A stretch of 64,000 nucleotides of DNA from Xanthomonas hortorum pv. pelargonii (GCF_024499015.1 NZ_CP098604.1:3658001-3722000), one strand, 5' to 3'. Counted from the stretch's first letter, positions 1 to 10,975 are shown. The notes: generated by a model not told the origin, from the sequence alone. A program made the numbers and translations.

Positions 1-2
1 GC

Positions 3-767
3 TCGGCCACGCCCAAACCGCAGTGGCTGGAGTTCGTGGTCAGCAGCAAGGCGCGCACCGCGATCCGCCACCAGCTCAAGCAGCTCGAACACGAAGACGC
101 CGTGCAGCTCGGCCACCGCATGCTCGACCGCGCGCTGGAAGCAATGGACAGCTCGCTGGAACGGCTGCCGAAGGGCCGCCTGGACGCCTTCCTCAGCGAG
201 CACCGCTATCCGCGCCTGGAAGCCTTGCTGGCCGACGTGGCGCTGGGCAACTGGATGCCCAACCAGGCCGCGCAGGCCTTGATGGCCTATGCCGAACTGC
301 GCGGCGGCGGTCATTCCAAGCATTCGCACGAAAAGATCCTGATCGACGGCAGCGAGCGCGGCGTGATCAGCTTCGCCAACTGTTGTCAGCCGATTCCCGG
401 CGACGAAATCATGGGTTACCACACCGCCGGCAAGGGCATCGTGGTGCACCGGCTGGATTGCACCAACCTGGCCGAACTGCGCAAATCGCCCGAACGCTGG
501 GTGCCGATCGATTGGGATTCGGGCGTCACCGGCGATTACGACACCGCCTTGGTGGTCGAGGTGGAAAACCGCACCGGCGTGCTGGCGCAGCTTGCCGCGG
601 CGATTGCGCAGAGCCAGTCCAACATCGAGCGTGTGGATTACCTGGACCGCGATTTCAATGCCGCGGTGCTGCGCTTCAACATCCAGGTCCGCGATCGCCG
701 CCATCTGGCCGAAGTGATGCGCCGGTTGCGGCGCTTGCATGTGGTGCAAAGCGTCGGCCGTCAGTAA
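3..767 (+). CDS. spoT: SpoT/RelA-family (p)ppGpp synthetase/hydrolase, C-terminal part (cut by window edge)
   Basis: The reading frame is open from the left edge, so only the last 254 residues are present and the true start lies outside the window. The visible part is the regulatory C-terminal region: an alpha-helical segment, then a conserved cysteine motif (NCCQPIPGDEIMGY, around base 380-420) typical of the CC/zinc-finger domain, and a C-terminal ACT domain (ALVVEVENRTGVLAQLAAAI, then a strand-helix repeat). These domains sense or regulate the stringent response; the catalytic HD and synthetase domains are not in view. A bifunctional SpoT is more likely than RelA because ridA and recG follow, the usual spoT-recG type of neighbourhood. 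The choice of SpoT over RelA is inference. Confidence 0.88.
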   Translation, partial: SATPKPQWLEFVVSSKARTAIRHQLKQLEHEDAVQLGHRMLDRALEAMDSSLERLPKGRLDAFLSEHRYPRLEALLADVALGNWMPNQAAQALMAYAELRGGGHSKHSHEKILIDGSERGVISFANCCQPIPGDEIMGYHTAGKGIVVHRLDCTNLAELRKSPERWVPIDWDSGVTGDYDTALVVEVENRTGVLAQLAAAIAQSQSNIERVDYLDRDFNAAVLRFNIQVRDRRHLAEVMRRLRRLHVVQSVGRQ

Positions 768-839
768 AGCGCGCGCAGCAGTCGAGCAAATCCGCACAAA
801 CGCCTAAACTGCTGCACACACCTTTGCAGCGGAGTTTCC

Positions 840-1220
840 ATGTCTCAGATCATCCATACCGACCAGGCGCCTGCCGCCATTGGCCCGTACTCGCAGGCCG
901 TGCGTGCCGGCAACACGGTGTATTTCTCCGGGCAGATCCCGCTGGATCCGGCCACCGGCGAGATCGTGCCGGGTGACATCGGTGCGCAGGCGCGTCGCTG
1001 CTTCGACAACCTCAAGGCGGTGGCCGAAGCAGCCGGCGGCTCGCTCGACAAGATCGTGCGCCTGGGCCTGTACCTGACCGATCTCGGCCAGTTCGCCGCC
1101 GTCAACGCGGTGATGCAGGAGTATTTCCAGGCGCCGTTCCCCGCGCGTTCCACCATCGAAGTCTCCGGTCTGCCCAAGGGTGCCGGCTTCGAAGTCGATG
1201 CGGTGATGGTGCTCGAGTGA
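840..1220 (+). CDS. ridA: RidA family enamine/imine deaminase
   Basis: A 126-residue protein of the YjgF/YER057c/UK114 family, the usual length. RidA proteins are cytosolic trimers that hydrolyse reactive enamine/imine intermediates released by PLP enzymes such as threonine dehydratase. Diagnostic stretches include IGPYSQAVRAGNTVYFSGQI near the N-terminus, the active-site arginine region (KIVRLGLYLTD) and the C-terminal PARSTIEVSGLPKGA signature with its substrate-binding Arg. A GGAG ribosome-binding site lies 6 bases before the ATG. It sits 72 bp after spoT and 30 bp before recG, all on the same strand, so co-transcription is likely. Confidence 0.95.
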   Translation: MSQIIHTDQAPAAIGPYSQAVRAGNTVYFSGQIPLDPATGEIVPGDIGAQARRCFDNLKAVAEAAGGSLDKIVRLGLYLTDLGQFAAVNAVMQEYFQAPFPARSTIEVSGLPKGAGFEVDAVMVLE

Positions 1221-1250
1221 TCCAGTTCGACTGATCCGATTCGATCTGCC

Positions 1251-3395
1251 GTGCCACGCGCGCTCACCGTCACGCCGAGCCTGGCCGTTGCAGGCCAGGC
1301 ATCGCTGTCCAGCCTGCCCGGGGTCGGCCCGAAAGTGGCCGAGAAGTTCGCTGCGCGTGGCATTTTTACTTTGCAGGATCTGTGGCTGCATCTGCCGCTG
1401 CGTTACGAAGACCGCACGCGGCTGACCACGATCGCGCAGTTGCAGGGCGGCGTGCCGGCCCAGATCGAAGGCCGCGTCGATGCGATGGAGCGCGGCTTCC
1501 GCTTCCGGCCGGTGCTGCGGGTAGCGGTGTCGGACGACTCGCACGGCACTTTGGTGCTGCGCTTTTTCCATTTCCGCGCGGCCCAGGTGGCGCAGTTCGC
1601 GCCGGGCACGCGGGTGCGGGTGTTCGGCACGCCCAAGCCGGGGCAGAACGGTTGGGAAATCGTTCACCCCAGTTACCGTGTGCTGGCGGAGGGCGAAGAC
1701 GCCGGGCTGGGCGATAGCCTGGATCCGGTCTATCCGGTATTGGAGGGCGTTGGGCCGGCCACGCTGCGCAAGCTCATCGGCCAGGCGTTGGAGCGGCTGC
1801 CGCCGGAGGCCGCGCTGGAATTGCTGCCGCCGCATTGGCTGCAGGACGAACAACTGCCCTCCTTGCGTGAGGCGCTGCTGACCATGCATCGCCCGCCGGT
1901 CAACACCGACCCGCAGCAACTGCTCGCGGGCGGCCATCCGGCCCAGCAACGCCTGGCGATCGAGGAACTGCTGGCGCATCAACTCAGCCTGCGCCGCCAA
2001 CGCATCGCCTTGCAGCGCTTTCATGCGCCCAGGCTGCCCGGCAATGGCAACCTCGTGCAGCAACTGCGCGCGGCATTGCCGTTCCAGCTCACCGGCGCGC
2101 AGCAGCGCGTGTTCGAGCAGATTGCGCGCGATCTTGCCAAGCCATCGCCGATGCTACGGCTGGTGCAGGGCGATGTCGGCAGCGGTAAAACCGTGGTCGC
2201 CGCGTTGGCGGCGATGCTGGCGGTGGAGCAGGGCAAGCAGGTGGCGCTGGCCGCGCCGACCGAACTGCTGGCCGAGCAGCACCTCACCAACCTGCGTGGC
2301 TGGCTGGAACCGCTGGGCGTGCGCATCGTCTGGCTGGCCGGCAAGGTCACCGGCAAGGCGCGTGCTGCGGCGATGGCCGAGGTGGCCTCCGGCCAGGCGC
2401 AGGTCGTCGTCGGCACGCATGCATTGATGCAGGAGGCGGTGGTCTTTCACGACCTCGCGCTGGCCATCATCGATGAGCAGCACCGCTTCGGTGTGCATCA
2501 GCGGCTTGCCCTGCGCGACAAGGGTGCGGCTGCCGGCAGCGTGCCGCATCAGTTGGTGATGACCGCCACGCCGATCCCGCGCACCCTGGCGATGTCCACC
2601 TATGCGGATCTGGATGTCTCGGCCATCGACGAATTGCCGCCCGGGCGCACGCCGGTGCAGACGATTGTCTTGAGCGCAGAACGTCGCCCGGACCTGGTGG
2701 AGCGCATCCGCGCCGCCTGCGCCGAAGGGCGCCAGGCGTATTGGGTGTGCACCTTGATCGAAGAAAGCGAAGAGCCCGGCAAAGGCGCGCCGCCTGGCCC
2801 GCCAAAGATCGAAGCGCAGGCCGCAGAGGTCACCTTTGAAGCGCTATCGGCACAGTTGCCGGGCGTGCGCGTGGCGCTGGTGCACGGCCGCATGAAGCCG
2901 GCCGAAAAACAAAAAGCCATGCTGGATTTCAAGCAGGGCCACACCGATCTGCTGGTCGCCACCACCGTGATCGAAGTGGGCGTGGACGTCCCCAACGCCT
3001 CGCTGATGATCATCGAGAACGCCGAGCGCCTGGGTCTTGCCCAGTTGCATCAGTTGCGTGGCCGGGTCGGGCGCGGTGCGGCCGCGTCCAGTTGCGTGCT
3101 GCTGTATCAGGCACCGTTGTCGATGATGGCGCGCCAGCGTCTGGAAACCATGCGCCAGACCAACGACGGCTTCGTGATCGCCGAAAAGGATCTGGAGTTG
3201 CGCGGCCCGGGCGAATTGCTGGGTACCCGGCAGACCGGTCTGGCGAGTTTTCGCATTGCCGATCTGGCCCGCGATGCCGGGCTGCTGCCGCGCGTGCAGG
3301 TGCTTGCCGAGCGGCTGCTGGCCGAAGCGCCGGAGATCGCCGATCGTGTCGTCGCGCGTTGGATCGGCAGTGCGGTGCGTTACGCCGCCGCGTGA
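1251..3395 (+). CDS. recG: ATP-dependent DNA helicase RecG
   Basis: A 714-residue superfamily 2 helicase that remodels stalled replication forks and branch-migrates Holliday junctions. The N-terminal wedge/OB domain is recognisable (SSLPGVGPKVAEKFAARGI, residues about 21-40; a DEDR-like LPLRYEDRTRL stretch). The motor domain has Walker A GDVGSGKT (near residue 305), the DEQH-type box (IIDEQHRFGV), the TAT motif (VMTATPIPRTLAMS) and motif VI (QLRGRVGRG). The length is slightly above the E. coli protein. The start is GTG at 1251; no in-frame ATG lies nearby upstream, and the first residues fit the family. It is probably expressed with ridA and spoT. Confidence 0.95.
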   Translation: MPRALTVTPSLAVAGQASLSSLPGVGPKVAEKFAARGIFTLQDLWLHLPLRYEDRTRLTTIAQLQGGVPAQIEGRVDAMERGFRFRPVLRVAVSDDSHGTLVLRFFHFRAAQVAQFAPGTRVRVFGTPKPGQNGWEIVHPSYRVLAEGEDAGLGDSLDPVYPVLEGVGPATLRKLIGQALERLPPEAALELLPPHWLQDEQLPSLREALLTMHRPPVNTDPQQLLAGGHPAQQRLAIEELLAHQLSLRRQRIALQRFHAPRLPGNGNLVQQLRAALPFQLTGAQQRVFEQIARDLAKPSPMLRLVQGDVGSGKTVVAALAAMLAVEQGKQVALAAPTELLAEQHLTNLRGWLEPLGVRIVWLAGKVTGKARAAAMAEVASGQAQVVVGTHALMQEAVVFHDLALAIIDEQHRFGVHQRLALRDKGAAAGSVPHQLVMTATPIPRTLAMSTYADLDVSAIDELPPGRTPVQTIVLSAERRPDLVERIRAACAEGRQAYWVCTLIEESEEPGKGAPPGPPKIEAQAAEVTFEALSAQLPGVRVALVHGRMKPAEKQKAMLDFKQGHTDLLVATTVIEVGVDVPNASLMIIENAERLGLAQLHQLRGRVGRGAAASSCVLLYQAPLSMMARQRLETMRQTNDGFVIAEKDLELRGPGELLGTRQTGLASFRIADLARDAGLLPRVQVLAERLLAEAPEIADRVVARWIGSAVRYAAA

Positions 3396-3400
3396 GCGGC

Positions 3401-3533
3401 GGGGATTGGGGAATCGGGAATCGGGAATCGTAAAAGCGCGGCTGCTGCGTCCTGGGCGGCCCGGTGATTCGCTTGGCCGGCTGATCCTTGCGAAGATGCG
3501 GTAACGAATCCCGAATGACCAATCCCGAATCCC
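3401..3533. repeat. GGGAATCG-type intergenic repeat with inverted counterpart
   Basis: Bases 3401-3430 hold a GGGGATTG unit followed by three tandem GGGAATCG-like units. The reverse-complement units (AATCCCGAAT...) occur at 3506-3533. The two blocks bound the recG-nucleoside hydrolase gap and could pair into a long stem. The right block runs directly into the ATG of the next gene. Similar blocks occur at 7249-7271, 24319-24345, 24470-24505 and 55037-55066. Confidence 0.75.
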
Positions 3534-4472
3534 ATGACAAAAAAGATACCGCTGCTGATCGACACCGACCCGGGCGTGGACGACGCGCTGGCGCTGCTGA
3601 TGGCGTTCAACGACACCCGTCATGAGGTGGTCGGCCTGACCATCGCCGCCGGCAACGTGGGCCTGGAACATACCGTGCGCAACGCCTTGAAGGTCTGCGA
3701 GATTGCGGGTCGTGAGGATGTGCCGGTCTACGCGGGCTGCCCGCAGCCGCTGCTGCATCCCTCGGTGGATGCGGCGCATGTGCACGGCATCGATGGCTTT
3801 GGCGATGTCTGCCTGGCGCCGGCCAGGCGCACCGCCGAGGCCGAGCACGCTGCGCTGGCCATCCTGCGCCTGTCGCATGAGCACGCGGGCAAGCTGTTGC
3901 TGGTCGCGCTCGGCCCGCTGACCAATCTTGCCCTGGCGCTTACCCTGGACCCGACACTGCCGCAGCGCGTGGCGCGGCTGGTGGTAATGGGCGGGGCGCT
4001 GACCGGGCACGGCAATATCACCGTGGCGGCCGAATTCAATATCGGCTTCGACCCGGAGGCGGCGCATATCGTGTTCCGCGGTTTTCCGCAGTTCGATGTC
4101 GCCGACTGGGAGGCCACCATCGCGCACGGCCTGCTGCATCGGGATGTCGAGCAATGGCTGGCAACGGACTCGGCACGCGCGAAGTTCTACGAAGAAATCT
4201 CGCGCAAAACCCGCTTGTGGTCCGAAGACAGCCGTGGCGAGCACTGGTACGCCGCCGATGCGCTGGCGATGGCCTTCGCGCTGCATCCGGAGGGCGCGCA
4301 GCGGCTGGAGCGGCGGCCGGTCCATATCGAGCTGACCGGCACCCACACCCGTGGCATGACCGTGGTGGACTGGAATCGCCGAGATGGCGCGCCCGACAAC
4401 GCCAACCTGCTACTGGACTACGACCGCCAGCGGTTCTATGGCCTGGTCGAGGCCGCGTTGGCAGCCGGTTAG
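3534..4472 (+). CDS. Inosine/uridine-preferring nucleoside hydrolase
   Basis: A 312-residue protein of the IUNH family, which hydrolyses the N-glycosidic bond of ribonucleosides to give base and ribose (purine/pyrimidine salvage, cytosol). The N-terminal DTDPGVDDALALL signature (residues about 10-22) supplies the calcium-binding aspartates. VVMGGALTGHGNITVAAEFN is the second family hallmark, and the late WYAADALAMAF segment carries the third aspartate. Length is normal. The ATG is preceded directly by the AATCCCGAATCCC repeat and has no recognisable Shine-Dalgarno sequence. The exact substrate (pyrimidine versus purine) cannot be read from sequence alone. Confidence 0.92.
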   Translation: MTKKIPLLIDTDPGVDDALALLMAFNDTRHEVVGLTIAAGNVGLEHTVRNALKVCEIAGREDVPVYAGCPQPLLHPSVDAAHVHGIDGFGDVCLAPARRTAEAEHAALAILRLSHEHAGKLLLVALGPLTNLALALTLDPTLPQRVARLVVMGGALTGHGNITVAAEFNIGFDPEAAHIVFRGFPQFDVADWEATIAHGLLHRDVEQWLATDSARAKFYEEISRKTRLWSEDSRGEHWYAADALAMAFALHPEGAQRLERRPVHIELTGTHTRGMTVVDWNRRDGAPDNANLLLDYDRQRFYGLVEAALAAG

Positions 4473-4480
4473 GACGCAGC

Positions 4481-4510
4481 TTGCGCCGGGCAAAGGTAGG
4501 CCGCTATAAT
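4481..4510 (+). promoter_or_regulatory. Probable sigma-70 promoter of rpmE2
   Basis: A perfect TATAAT at 4505-4510 is preceded after 18 bp by TTGCGC (4481-4486). The element lies 35 bp before the rpmE2 ATG at 4545. It also overlaps an upstream in-frame ATG at 4509, which argues against using that codon as the start. Confidence 0.7.
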
Positions 4511-4544
4511 GACCGGCCTATCCAGGCAGCCCGGCGCCAAGTCC

Positions 4545-4787
4545 ATGAAAGATAACGTTCATCCCAGCTACAACGACGTCGTCTTCCACGACGTGACGTC
4601 CGATTTCAAGATTCTGACCCGTTCCACCATGAGCTCGAAAGAGACCGTGAAGTGGGAAGACGGCCAGGACTATCCGCTGATCAAGGTGGATATCTCCTCG
4701 GCATCGCACCCGTTCTATACCGGCAAGCACAAGGTGATCGACACCGGCGGCCGTATCGACAAGTTCCAGAAGCGCTACGCGCGCTGA
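4545..4787 (+). CDS. rpmE2: 50S ribosomal protein L31 type B
   Basis: An 80-residue protein with the type B L31 signature: [16 protein letters not shown] at the N-terminus, then [28 protein letters not shown] at the end, described here in two parts of the sequence. It has no cysteine at all, so it is the zinc-independent (C-minus) paralogue that can replace zinc-binding L31 on the ribosome. The start at 4545 was preferred to an in-frame ATG at 4509 because the latter lies within the -10 box and would add 12 non-conserved residues. A strong terminator follows, so the gene is monocistronic. Confidence 0.95.
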   Translation: MKDNVHPSYNDVVFHDVTSDFKILTRSTMSSKETVKWEDGQDYPLIKVDISSASHPFYTGKHKVIDTGGRIDKFQKRYAR

Positions 4788-4810
4788 ACTTGCAGGACGG
4801 GCTGTACCGG

Positions 4811-4843
4811 CAACGGCCGCGCATTGCGCGGCCGTTGTTTTTT
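4811..4843 (+). terminator. Rho-independent terminator after rpmE2
   Basis: A perfect 12-bp stem (CAACGGCCGCGC / GCGCGGCCGTTG, loop ATT) at 4811-4837 is followed by six T residues. Confidence 0.9.
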
Positions 4844-5018
4844 GGGCGGTGACAACTTCGTTTTTTACGCCCCGGACGGGGTGCGTCTACGACTTCTGTC
4901 CAAGCGACGGCCAAAATGTTGCTGTGCGATAATGACGTGATCCGGGGCGATGCCCTGGACTTCCATCACGTGCCTGCCCATTTGGTGACAGGCGCCTTCC
5001 ACTGAAGGAGCGTACACA

Positions 5019-6308
5019 GTGTCCGATCTTGATCAGGTCACGCTCAACGCCGGCGACAAGTCGGTTGTTCTGCCGGTACTCAAGCCCACGCTTGGCAATG
5101 ATTGCGTCGATATTTCAAAGCTGACCAAAGAAACCGGTCTGTTCACTTACGACTCGGGCTTCACCGCCACCGCCAGTTGCAAGTCGGCCATCACCTACAT
5201 CGATGGCGACAACGGCGTGTTGTTGTATCGCGGCTACCCGATCGAACAGTTGGCCGAGAAGTCCAGCTTCCTGGAAGTCTCGTATCTGCTGATGAACGGC
5301 GAACTGCCGACGGCGGATGAGTTCCAGAAGTTCGACCACGAAGTCACGCATCACACGATGATGCACGAGTCGCTGAAGAACTTCCTCGGTGGTTTCCGCC
5401 ACGACGCGCACCCGATGGCCATGCTGGCCGGTTCGGTCGCCTCGCTGTCGGCGTTCTATCACGACACCCTGGACCTCAACGATCCGGAGCAGCGCCGTCA
5501 GGCTGCCATCCGTCTGATCGCCAAGGTGCCGACGTTGGCTGCTGCTGCGTATCGCTATTCGATCGGCTGGCCGATCCGCTACCCGCGCAACAACCTCAAC
5601 TACGTCGACCGCTTCCTGCACATGATGTTCGAAGTGCCGAGCGAGCCGCTGGAGATCAATCCGGTGGTCGCCAAGGCGCTGGATCTGCTGTTCATCCTGC
5701 ATGCCGATCACGAGCAGAATGCCTCGACCTCGACCGTGCGTCTGGTCGGTTCGACCGGTGCCAATCCGTACGCCTCGGTCGCAGCGGGTATCACCGCGCT
5801 GTGGGGCCCGGCACATGGAGGCGCCAACGAAGCCGTGCTGAAGATGCTGGAAGAGATCGGCACCGCCGACAATGTCGAATCCGCCGTGGCCAAGGCCAAG
5901 GACAAGAACTCTTCGTTCCGTCTGATGGGCTTCGGTCACCGCGTCTACAAGAACTTCGACCCGCGCGCCAAGATCATCCGCGAGATGACCCACAAGGTGC
6001 TGGGCGAGCTGGGTGTCAACGACCCGCTGCTGGAAGTGGCGCTGAAGCTGGAAGAAGCCGCGCTGAAGGACGACTACTTCGTGCAGCGCAAGCTGTACCC
6101 GAACGTCGACTTCTACTCGGGCCTGATCTACAAGGCGCTGAATATCCCGGTGGAAATGTTCACCGTGATGTTCGCCATCGCACGCACCGCCGGCTGGGTG
6201 TCGCATTGGCTGGAACAGCAGGTCGACCCGGAAATGAAGATCGGCCGTCCGCGCCAGATCTACACCGGCTACGACCAGCGCGACTATAAGGACGCCGGCC
6301 AGCGCTAA
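5019..6308 (+). CDS. gltA: Citrate synthase (type II, hexameric)
   Basis: A 429-residue citrate synthase condensing oxaloacetate and acetyl-CoA at the entry of the TCA cycle. Conserved active-site blocks are visible: the [14 protein letters not shown] segment with its histidine, [12 protein letters not shown] (second histidine) and [14 protein letters not shown]. The extended N-terminal domain ([20 protein letters not shown]) is typical of the gram-negative, NADH-regulated type. The start is a GTG, supported by GAAGGAG at 5004-5010 eight bases upstream; there is no competing ATG. A GATAAT at 4928-4933 may be the -10 element. A hairpin terminator follows. Confidence 0.97.
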   Translation: MSDLDQVTLNAGDKSVVLPVLKPTLGNDCVDISKLTKETGLFTYDSGFTATASCKSAITYIDGDNGVLLYRGYPIEQLAEKSSFLEVSYLLMNGELPTADEFQKFDHEVTHHTMMHESLKNFLGGFRHDAHPMAMLAGSVASLSAFYHDTLDLNDPEQRRQAAIRLIAKVPTLAAAAYRYSIGWPIRYPRNNLNYVDRFLHMMFEVPSEPLEINPVVAKALDLLFILHADHEQNASTSTVRLVGSTGANPYASVAAGITALWGPAHGGANEAVLKMLEEIGTADNVESAVAKAKDKNSSFRLMGFGHRVYKNFDPRAKIIREMTHKVLGELGVNDPLLEVALKLEEAALKDDYFVQRKLYPNVDFYSGLIYKALNIPVEMFTVMFAIARTAGWVSHWLEQQVDPEMKIGRPRQIYTGYDQRDYKDAGQR

Positions 6309-6335
6309 GCGCTTGCGGTTGTCTGCTTGAACCAG

Positions 6336-6360
6336 CGCCCCGCATTGCGGGGCGTTTGCT
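6336..6360 (+). terminator. Hairpin terminator after gltA
   Basis: An 8-bp perfect stem (CGCCCCGC / GCGGGGCG, loop ATT) at 6336-6354 lies 28 bp after the gltA stop, followed by a short T-containing tail (TTTGCTTT). Confidence 0.75.
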
Positions 6361-6411
6361 TTGATGGGTGGGGCGTTGCGGTCGGTCGCCGGTCGTTACG
6401 GCGAGCTGCGG

Positions 6412-7062
6412 TCAGCGCAGCTGTTGCAAAGAGTCGCGACCGTCCTCGTCGGCCAGCAGCTGACGTACCTGCGCGGCCGATGCGCGCGGCATCGGTTTTT
6501 CGTCCAGCTGCGATAGCGGTGCCTGGCGCAGCGCGTCGTAGGGCAGCACGGTCAGGTCGAAGGTCAGATCCTCTGCACTGAACAGCCACACCGGGAACTC
6601 GCCATTGCGTTCGCGATCCAGACGCAGCCGGCGCCTACGTAATTCGGCCGGGATGCGGTGTTCTTCGAGAAACCGCTGCACTGCGTCGGCATCGTCGCTA
6701 TGCAGCTGCAACTGCACCGGCGCATTGGCGTCGGCGGTGCCATCGAGCACCGGGCCGGTCAGTCGCGGCTGGAACGGGCCGAGAAACTCCAGCGCACGCA
6801 ATGCGGCTTCGCGCCGCTGGCGTAGTCGCACGCCATGCGCTGGGCCGGCAAACAGGCGTTGATATTCGCGCAATGCGTCTTCGATCTCGCGGTTGCGTGG
6901 CAGCGATGCATCGTCGTGGATACCCAACCGGCTGGCCGCCTTGAGCTTGGCTTGATGAAAATCGCGGATGCCGCCTTCGGCCATCAGCCGGGCGGCTTCG
7001 TGCGCCAATCGATGGCGACGCTCTCGGGTTCGCGTATCGGCGTGCTCGCGCGCGTGGTGCAT
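6412..7062 (-). CDS. Conserved hypothetical protein (nucleotidyltransferase-like family)
   Basis: A 216-residue soluble protein with no signal peptide or membrane segment. The N-terminal half is helical and rich in Ala/Arg (AHEAARLMAEGGIRDFHQAK, AALRALEFLGPFQPRLTGPV). The second half alternates strands and helices and contains LTFDLTVLPYDALRQAP. From memory it resembles a proteobacterial family in which VLDGTAD is followed by a short alpha/beta domain; members are often labelled nucleotidyltransferase-like, but I cannot verify a catalytic motif. It is transcribed toward gltA and lies downstream of PBP1A on the same strand, with a 212-bp gap. Function is unassigned. Confidence 0.75.
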   Translation of the reverse strand: MHHAREHADTRTRERRHRLAHEAARLMAEGGIRDFHQAKLKAASRLGIHDDASLPRNREIEDALREYQRLFAGPAHGVRLRQRREAALRALEFLGPFQPRLTGPVLDGTADANAPVQLQLHSDDADAVQRFLEEHRIPAELRRRRLRLDRERNGEFPVWLFSAEDLTFDLTVLPYDALRQAPLSQLDEKPMPRASAAQVRQLLADEDGRDSLQQLR

Positions 7063-7145
7063 GACCGGGCTCCCCTAATGAACCTGGTTCGACTCTACAA
7101 CAGCCGCATGACGGCGTGGCGAATGCGGCGTGTCTTCACTGATAA

Positions 7146-7173
7146 GGGCAATCACACGTAACGATGATTGCCC
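7146..7173. repeat. 9-bp inverted repeat between PBP1A and the hypothetical gene
   Basis: GGGCAATCA (7146-7154) and TGATTGCCC (7165-7173) are perfectly complementary around a 10-nt loop. On the minus strand this lies ~100 bp past the PBP1A stop and ~80 bp before the next start. No T-run follows, so terminator function is uncertain; an operator is equally possible. Confidence 0.5.
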
Positions 7174-7248
7174 AGTGTGCTCTCTGCGGCCGGGGACAGT
7201 CGATGTCGCCAAACCGTTCGGGGAACCGGGCGGGCGCGATGCCGCCGC

Positions 7249-7271
7249 GATTCCCGAATCCCCAATCCCGG
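7249..7271. repeat. AATCCC-type intergenic repeat next to PBP1A stop
   Basis: Three degenerate units (GATTCCCGAATCCCCAATCCC) lie 4-26 bases from the PBP1A stop codon. They belong to the same family as the repeats at 3401-3533. Confidence 0.65.
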
Positions 7272-7274
7272 CTC

Positions 7275-9701
7275 TTAAAAAATATCGAATGCCTTCTCGT
7301 CCTGCTGTTCCTGCAGGCCGTAGTCGTAATCCTGCAGACGATCCAGATCTTCGTTCTTCACCCATTCCACCGCACCGTTGATGGTGGCCTGGGTCATGCC
7401 GTCGGGCGGGTCGTTGGCGGCGATCGGCTTGTCCTTCAGCGCCACGCGCATGTAGTCGATCCAGATCGGCAGTGCGGCCTTGCCGCCGTACTCGCGATAG
7501 CCGAGCGAGCGGAAATCGTCGCGACCCACCCATACCGTAGTGGCGTAGGGGCCGCCGAAACCGGAGAACCAGGCGTCGCGGTGATCGTTGGTCGAGCCGG
7601 TCTTGCCGCCCACGTCCTCGCGCCCCAGCACCTTGGCCGCAGTGCCGGTGCCGCGCTGGACCACGTCGCGCATCATCGAGACCAACTGATACGCAGTGCG
7701 CTCGTCGATGGCGCGCGGTGCGATCTTGGTTTCGGCAACGGCTGCCGGGGTGGTCTCCGCTGGCGTGGCCGGCGCTGCGGTCGCCGGTTCGATCGACTTG
7801 GGCAACGCAGGCGCGCCGAAGTTGAAGCCGTCCACCACCTGGCTCACCGGTGCGGCGGTGCCGCCCTGCGTCGCGCAGGTGCGGCAGGCCACGGCCGGAA
7901 CTTCCTTGAAGATGACGTTGCCGTCGCGGTCCTTGACCTCGTCCACGATCCAGGTCTCCACCCGTGAGCCGCCGTTGGCGAACACCGCATAGCCACGCGC
8001 GACCGACAATGGCGTCAGCGATGCGGTGCCCAGCGACATCGACAGGTTGGGCGGCAGCTCAGCTTCCTGGAAACCGAACTGGCTGATGTATTTGCGTGCG
8101 AAATCGACGCTGATTGCATCCAACAGCCGCACCGACACCAGATTGCGCGATTGCACCAATGCCTCGCGCAGGCGCATCGGGCCGCGGAAACCGCCGCCGT
8201 CGTTCTGCGGCGACCAGGTCTTGCCGCGGCGGTCGCGGAACACCACCGGCGCATCGAGCACGATCGAGGCCGGATTGAAGCCCTTCTCGAACGCGGCCGC
8301 ATACACGAACGGCTTGAAGCTCGAGCCCGGCTGGCGACGCGCCTGGGTGGCGCGATTGAACTTGTTGCCGGCAAAGCTGAAGCCGCCGACCAGCGCACGC
8401 AGGGCGCCGCTGCTGGCGTCCAGCGATACCAGCGCGGCCTGGCCGCGCGGCAACTGGTCGATGATCCACTCGCCGTCTTTTTCGCCGGCGCGGATGCGGG
8501 TCAGGTCACCGCGCGTCAGCAGCTTGGCCGGCGTCTTGTTGGTCCAGCGGCTGGCGCTGGCCGGCAAGATCAGCTCGGTCTTGTCGCTCTGCACGACCGT
8601 CACCCCGCCATCGGCATTGGTGCGCGCCACGATCACCGCGCGCATACCGCCCTGGGTGAACGCGCCGGCCAGATGCTTGGCCAGGGCCGGTGCATCCGCA
8701 TCGGCGGCGACATCGAAATGCTGCTCCACGCCGTGCCAGCCATGCCGGTGGTCGTACAGGCGCAGGCCTTCGCTGATCGCCGCATCGGCGCCGGTCTGCA
8801 GCGTTGCGTCGATGGTGGTGGTGACGTGGTAGCCCTTGTTGAGCACATCGCCGCCGTACTTGGCGATCATTTCCTGGCGCACCAACTCGGCCACGTAAGG
8901 CGCATACACCTCGACCGGCGGCTCGTGCGGCTTGGCGTGCATCGGCACCGCCTTGGCGGCATCGGCTTCGGCCTGAGTGACAAAGCCCAGCTCGGCCATG
9001 CGTTGCAACACATAGTAATCGCGCCGTTCCTGCGCACGCTCCGGGTTGCTGATCGGGTTGCCGCTGGACGGGAACTTGGGGATACCGGCCAGCGAAGCCA
9101 TCTCATCCAGGCTCAACTCGCTCATCTTCTTGCCGTAGTAGTACTCGGCCGCGGCACCCACGCCGTAGGCGCGATTGCCGAAAAAGCTCTTGTTGAGATA
9201 CAGCTCGAAGATCTCGTCCTTGCTCAGTTCACTCTCGATCTTGCGCGCCAACAGGATCTCGGCGAGCTTGCGGGTGTAGCTGTACTCGGAACTGAGGAAG
9301 AACTGGCGCGCCACCTGCTGGGTGATGGTCGACCCACCCGGCACGCGCTTGGCGTCGGTGGTGGCCAGCAGCCAGACCGCACGGCCGATGCCTTTGTAGT
9401 CCACACCTCCGTGCTGGTAGAAGCGCGCATCCTCGGTGGCCAGGAAGGCCTGCTTGAGGCGCAGCGGCACGTCCTTCATCTGGATCGGGTAGCGCCGGGT
9501 CTCGCCATACACGGCCATCAGGCGGCCGTCGCTGGCGTAGACGTACATCGGCTCCTGCAGCTCGACCTGCTTGAGCGACTGCACGTCCGGCAACTTCGAG
9601 GAAATGGCGTAATACAGGCCGCCGGCAGCAATAGCGCCAAGCAGTGCGAGCACGACGAGCGTGGCCAGGATCCAGCCCAACCAACGGCGAATACGGGGCA
9701 T
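7275..9701 (-). CDS. mrcA: Penicillin-binding protein 1A, bifunctional transglycosylase/transpeptidase
   Basis: An 808-residue class A PBP that polymerises and cross-links peptidoglycan in the periplasm. A single membrane anchor follows a short basic N-terminus (residues about 9-30). The glycosyltransferase domain shows [19 protein letters not shown] with the catalytic Glu and [14 protein letters not shown]. An OB-like insert follows. The transpeptidase domain has SSFK with nucleophile Ser460, SRN, and KTG at 700-702. An Ala/Pro/Thr-rich insertion (residues about 635-660) sits inside the transpeptidase domain. The length matches PBP1A. Divergent pilM starts 215 bp away, the same arrangement as mrcA/ponA-pilM in E. 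coli and Pseudomonas. Confidence 0.96.
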   Translation of the reverse strand: MPRIRRWLGWILATLVVLALLGAIAAGGLYYAISSKLPDVQSLKQVELQEPMYVYASDGRLMAVYGETRRYPIQMKDVPLRLKQAFLATEDARFYQHGGVDYKGIGRAVWLLATTDAKRVPGGSTITQQVARQFFLSSEYSYTRKLAEILLARKIESELSKDEIFELYLNKSFFGNRAYGVGAAAEYYYGKKMSELSLDEMASLAGIPKFPSSGNPISNPERAQERRDYYVLQRMAELGFVTQAEADAAKAVPMHAKPHEPPVEVYAPYVAELVRQEMIAKYGGDVLNKGYHVTTTIDATLQTGADAAISEGLRLYDHRHGWHGVEQHFDVAADADAPALAKHLAGAFTQGGMRAVIVARTNADGGVTVVQSDKTELILPASASRWTNKTPAKLLTRGDLTRIRAGEKDGEWIIDQLPRGQAALVSLDASSGALRALVGGFSFAGNKFNRATQARRQPGSSFKPFVYAAAFEKGFNPASIVLDAPVVFRDRRGKTWSPQNDGGGFRGPMRLREALVQSRNLVSVRLLDAISVDFARKYISQFGFQEAELPPNLSMSLGTASLTPLSVARGYAVFANGGSRVETWIVDEVKDRDGNVIFKEVPAVACRTCATQGGTAAPVSQVVDGFNFGAPALPKSIEPATAAPATPAETTPAAVAETKIAPRAIDERTAYQLVSMMRDVVQRGTGTAAKVLGREDVGGKTGSTNDHRDAWFSGFGGPYATTVWVGRDDFRSLGYREYGGKAALPIWIDYMRVALKDKPIAANDPPDGMTQATINGAVEWVKNEDLDRLQDYDYGLQEQQDEKAFDIF

Positions 9702-9839
9702 GTAAGAGAGATTCCGATTGCAGATTTCTTGGTCACAGAGTATAGATGACGCCGAGTTTGGCTGGGGCCGAACTCTGGGGATCGCAGAGGATAGCGCTGG
9801 GGATCACGTCGCGGGGCCATTGCTTTGCGCGTGAAGGGC

Positions 9840-10974
<1,135 letters not shown>

Positions 10975-10975
<1 letters not shown>

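Noticed and set aside
804..2063. Long open frame on the minus strand across ridA and recG
   Set aside because: Composition is a GC-rich shadow of ridA/recG codons, with no domain or start signal; both plus-strand genes are certain.
4509..4544. Upstream in-frame ATG extending rpmE2 by 12 residues
   Set aside because: It overlaps the TATAAT promoter element, and the extension is not part of the L31 family.
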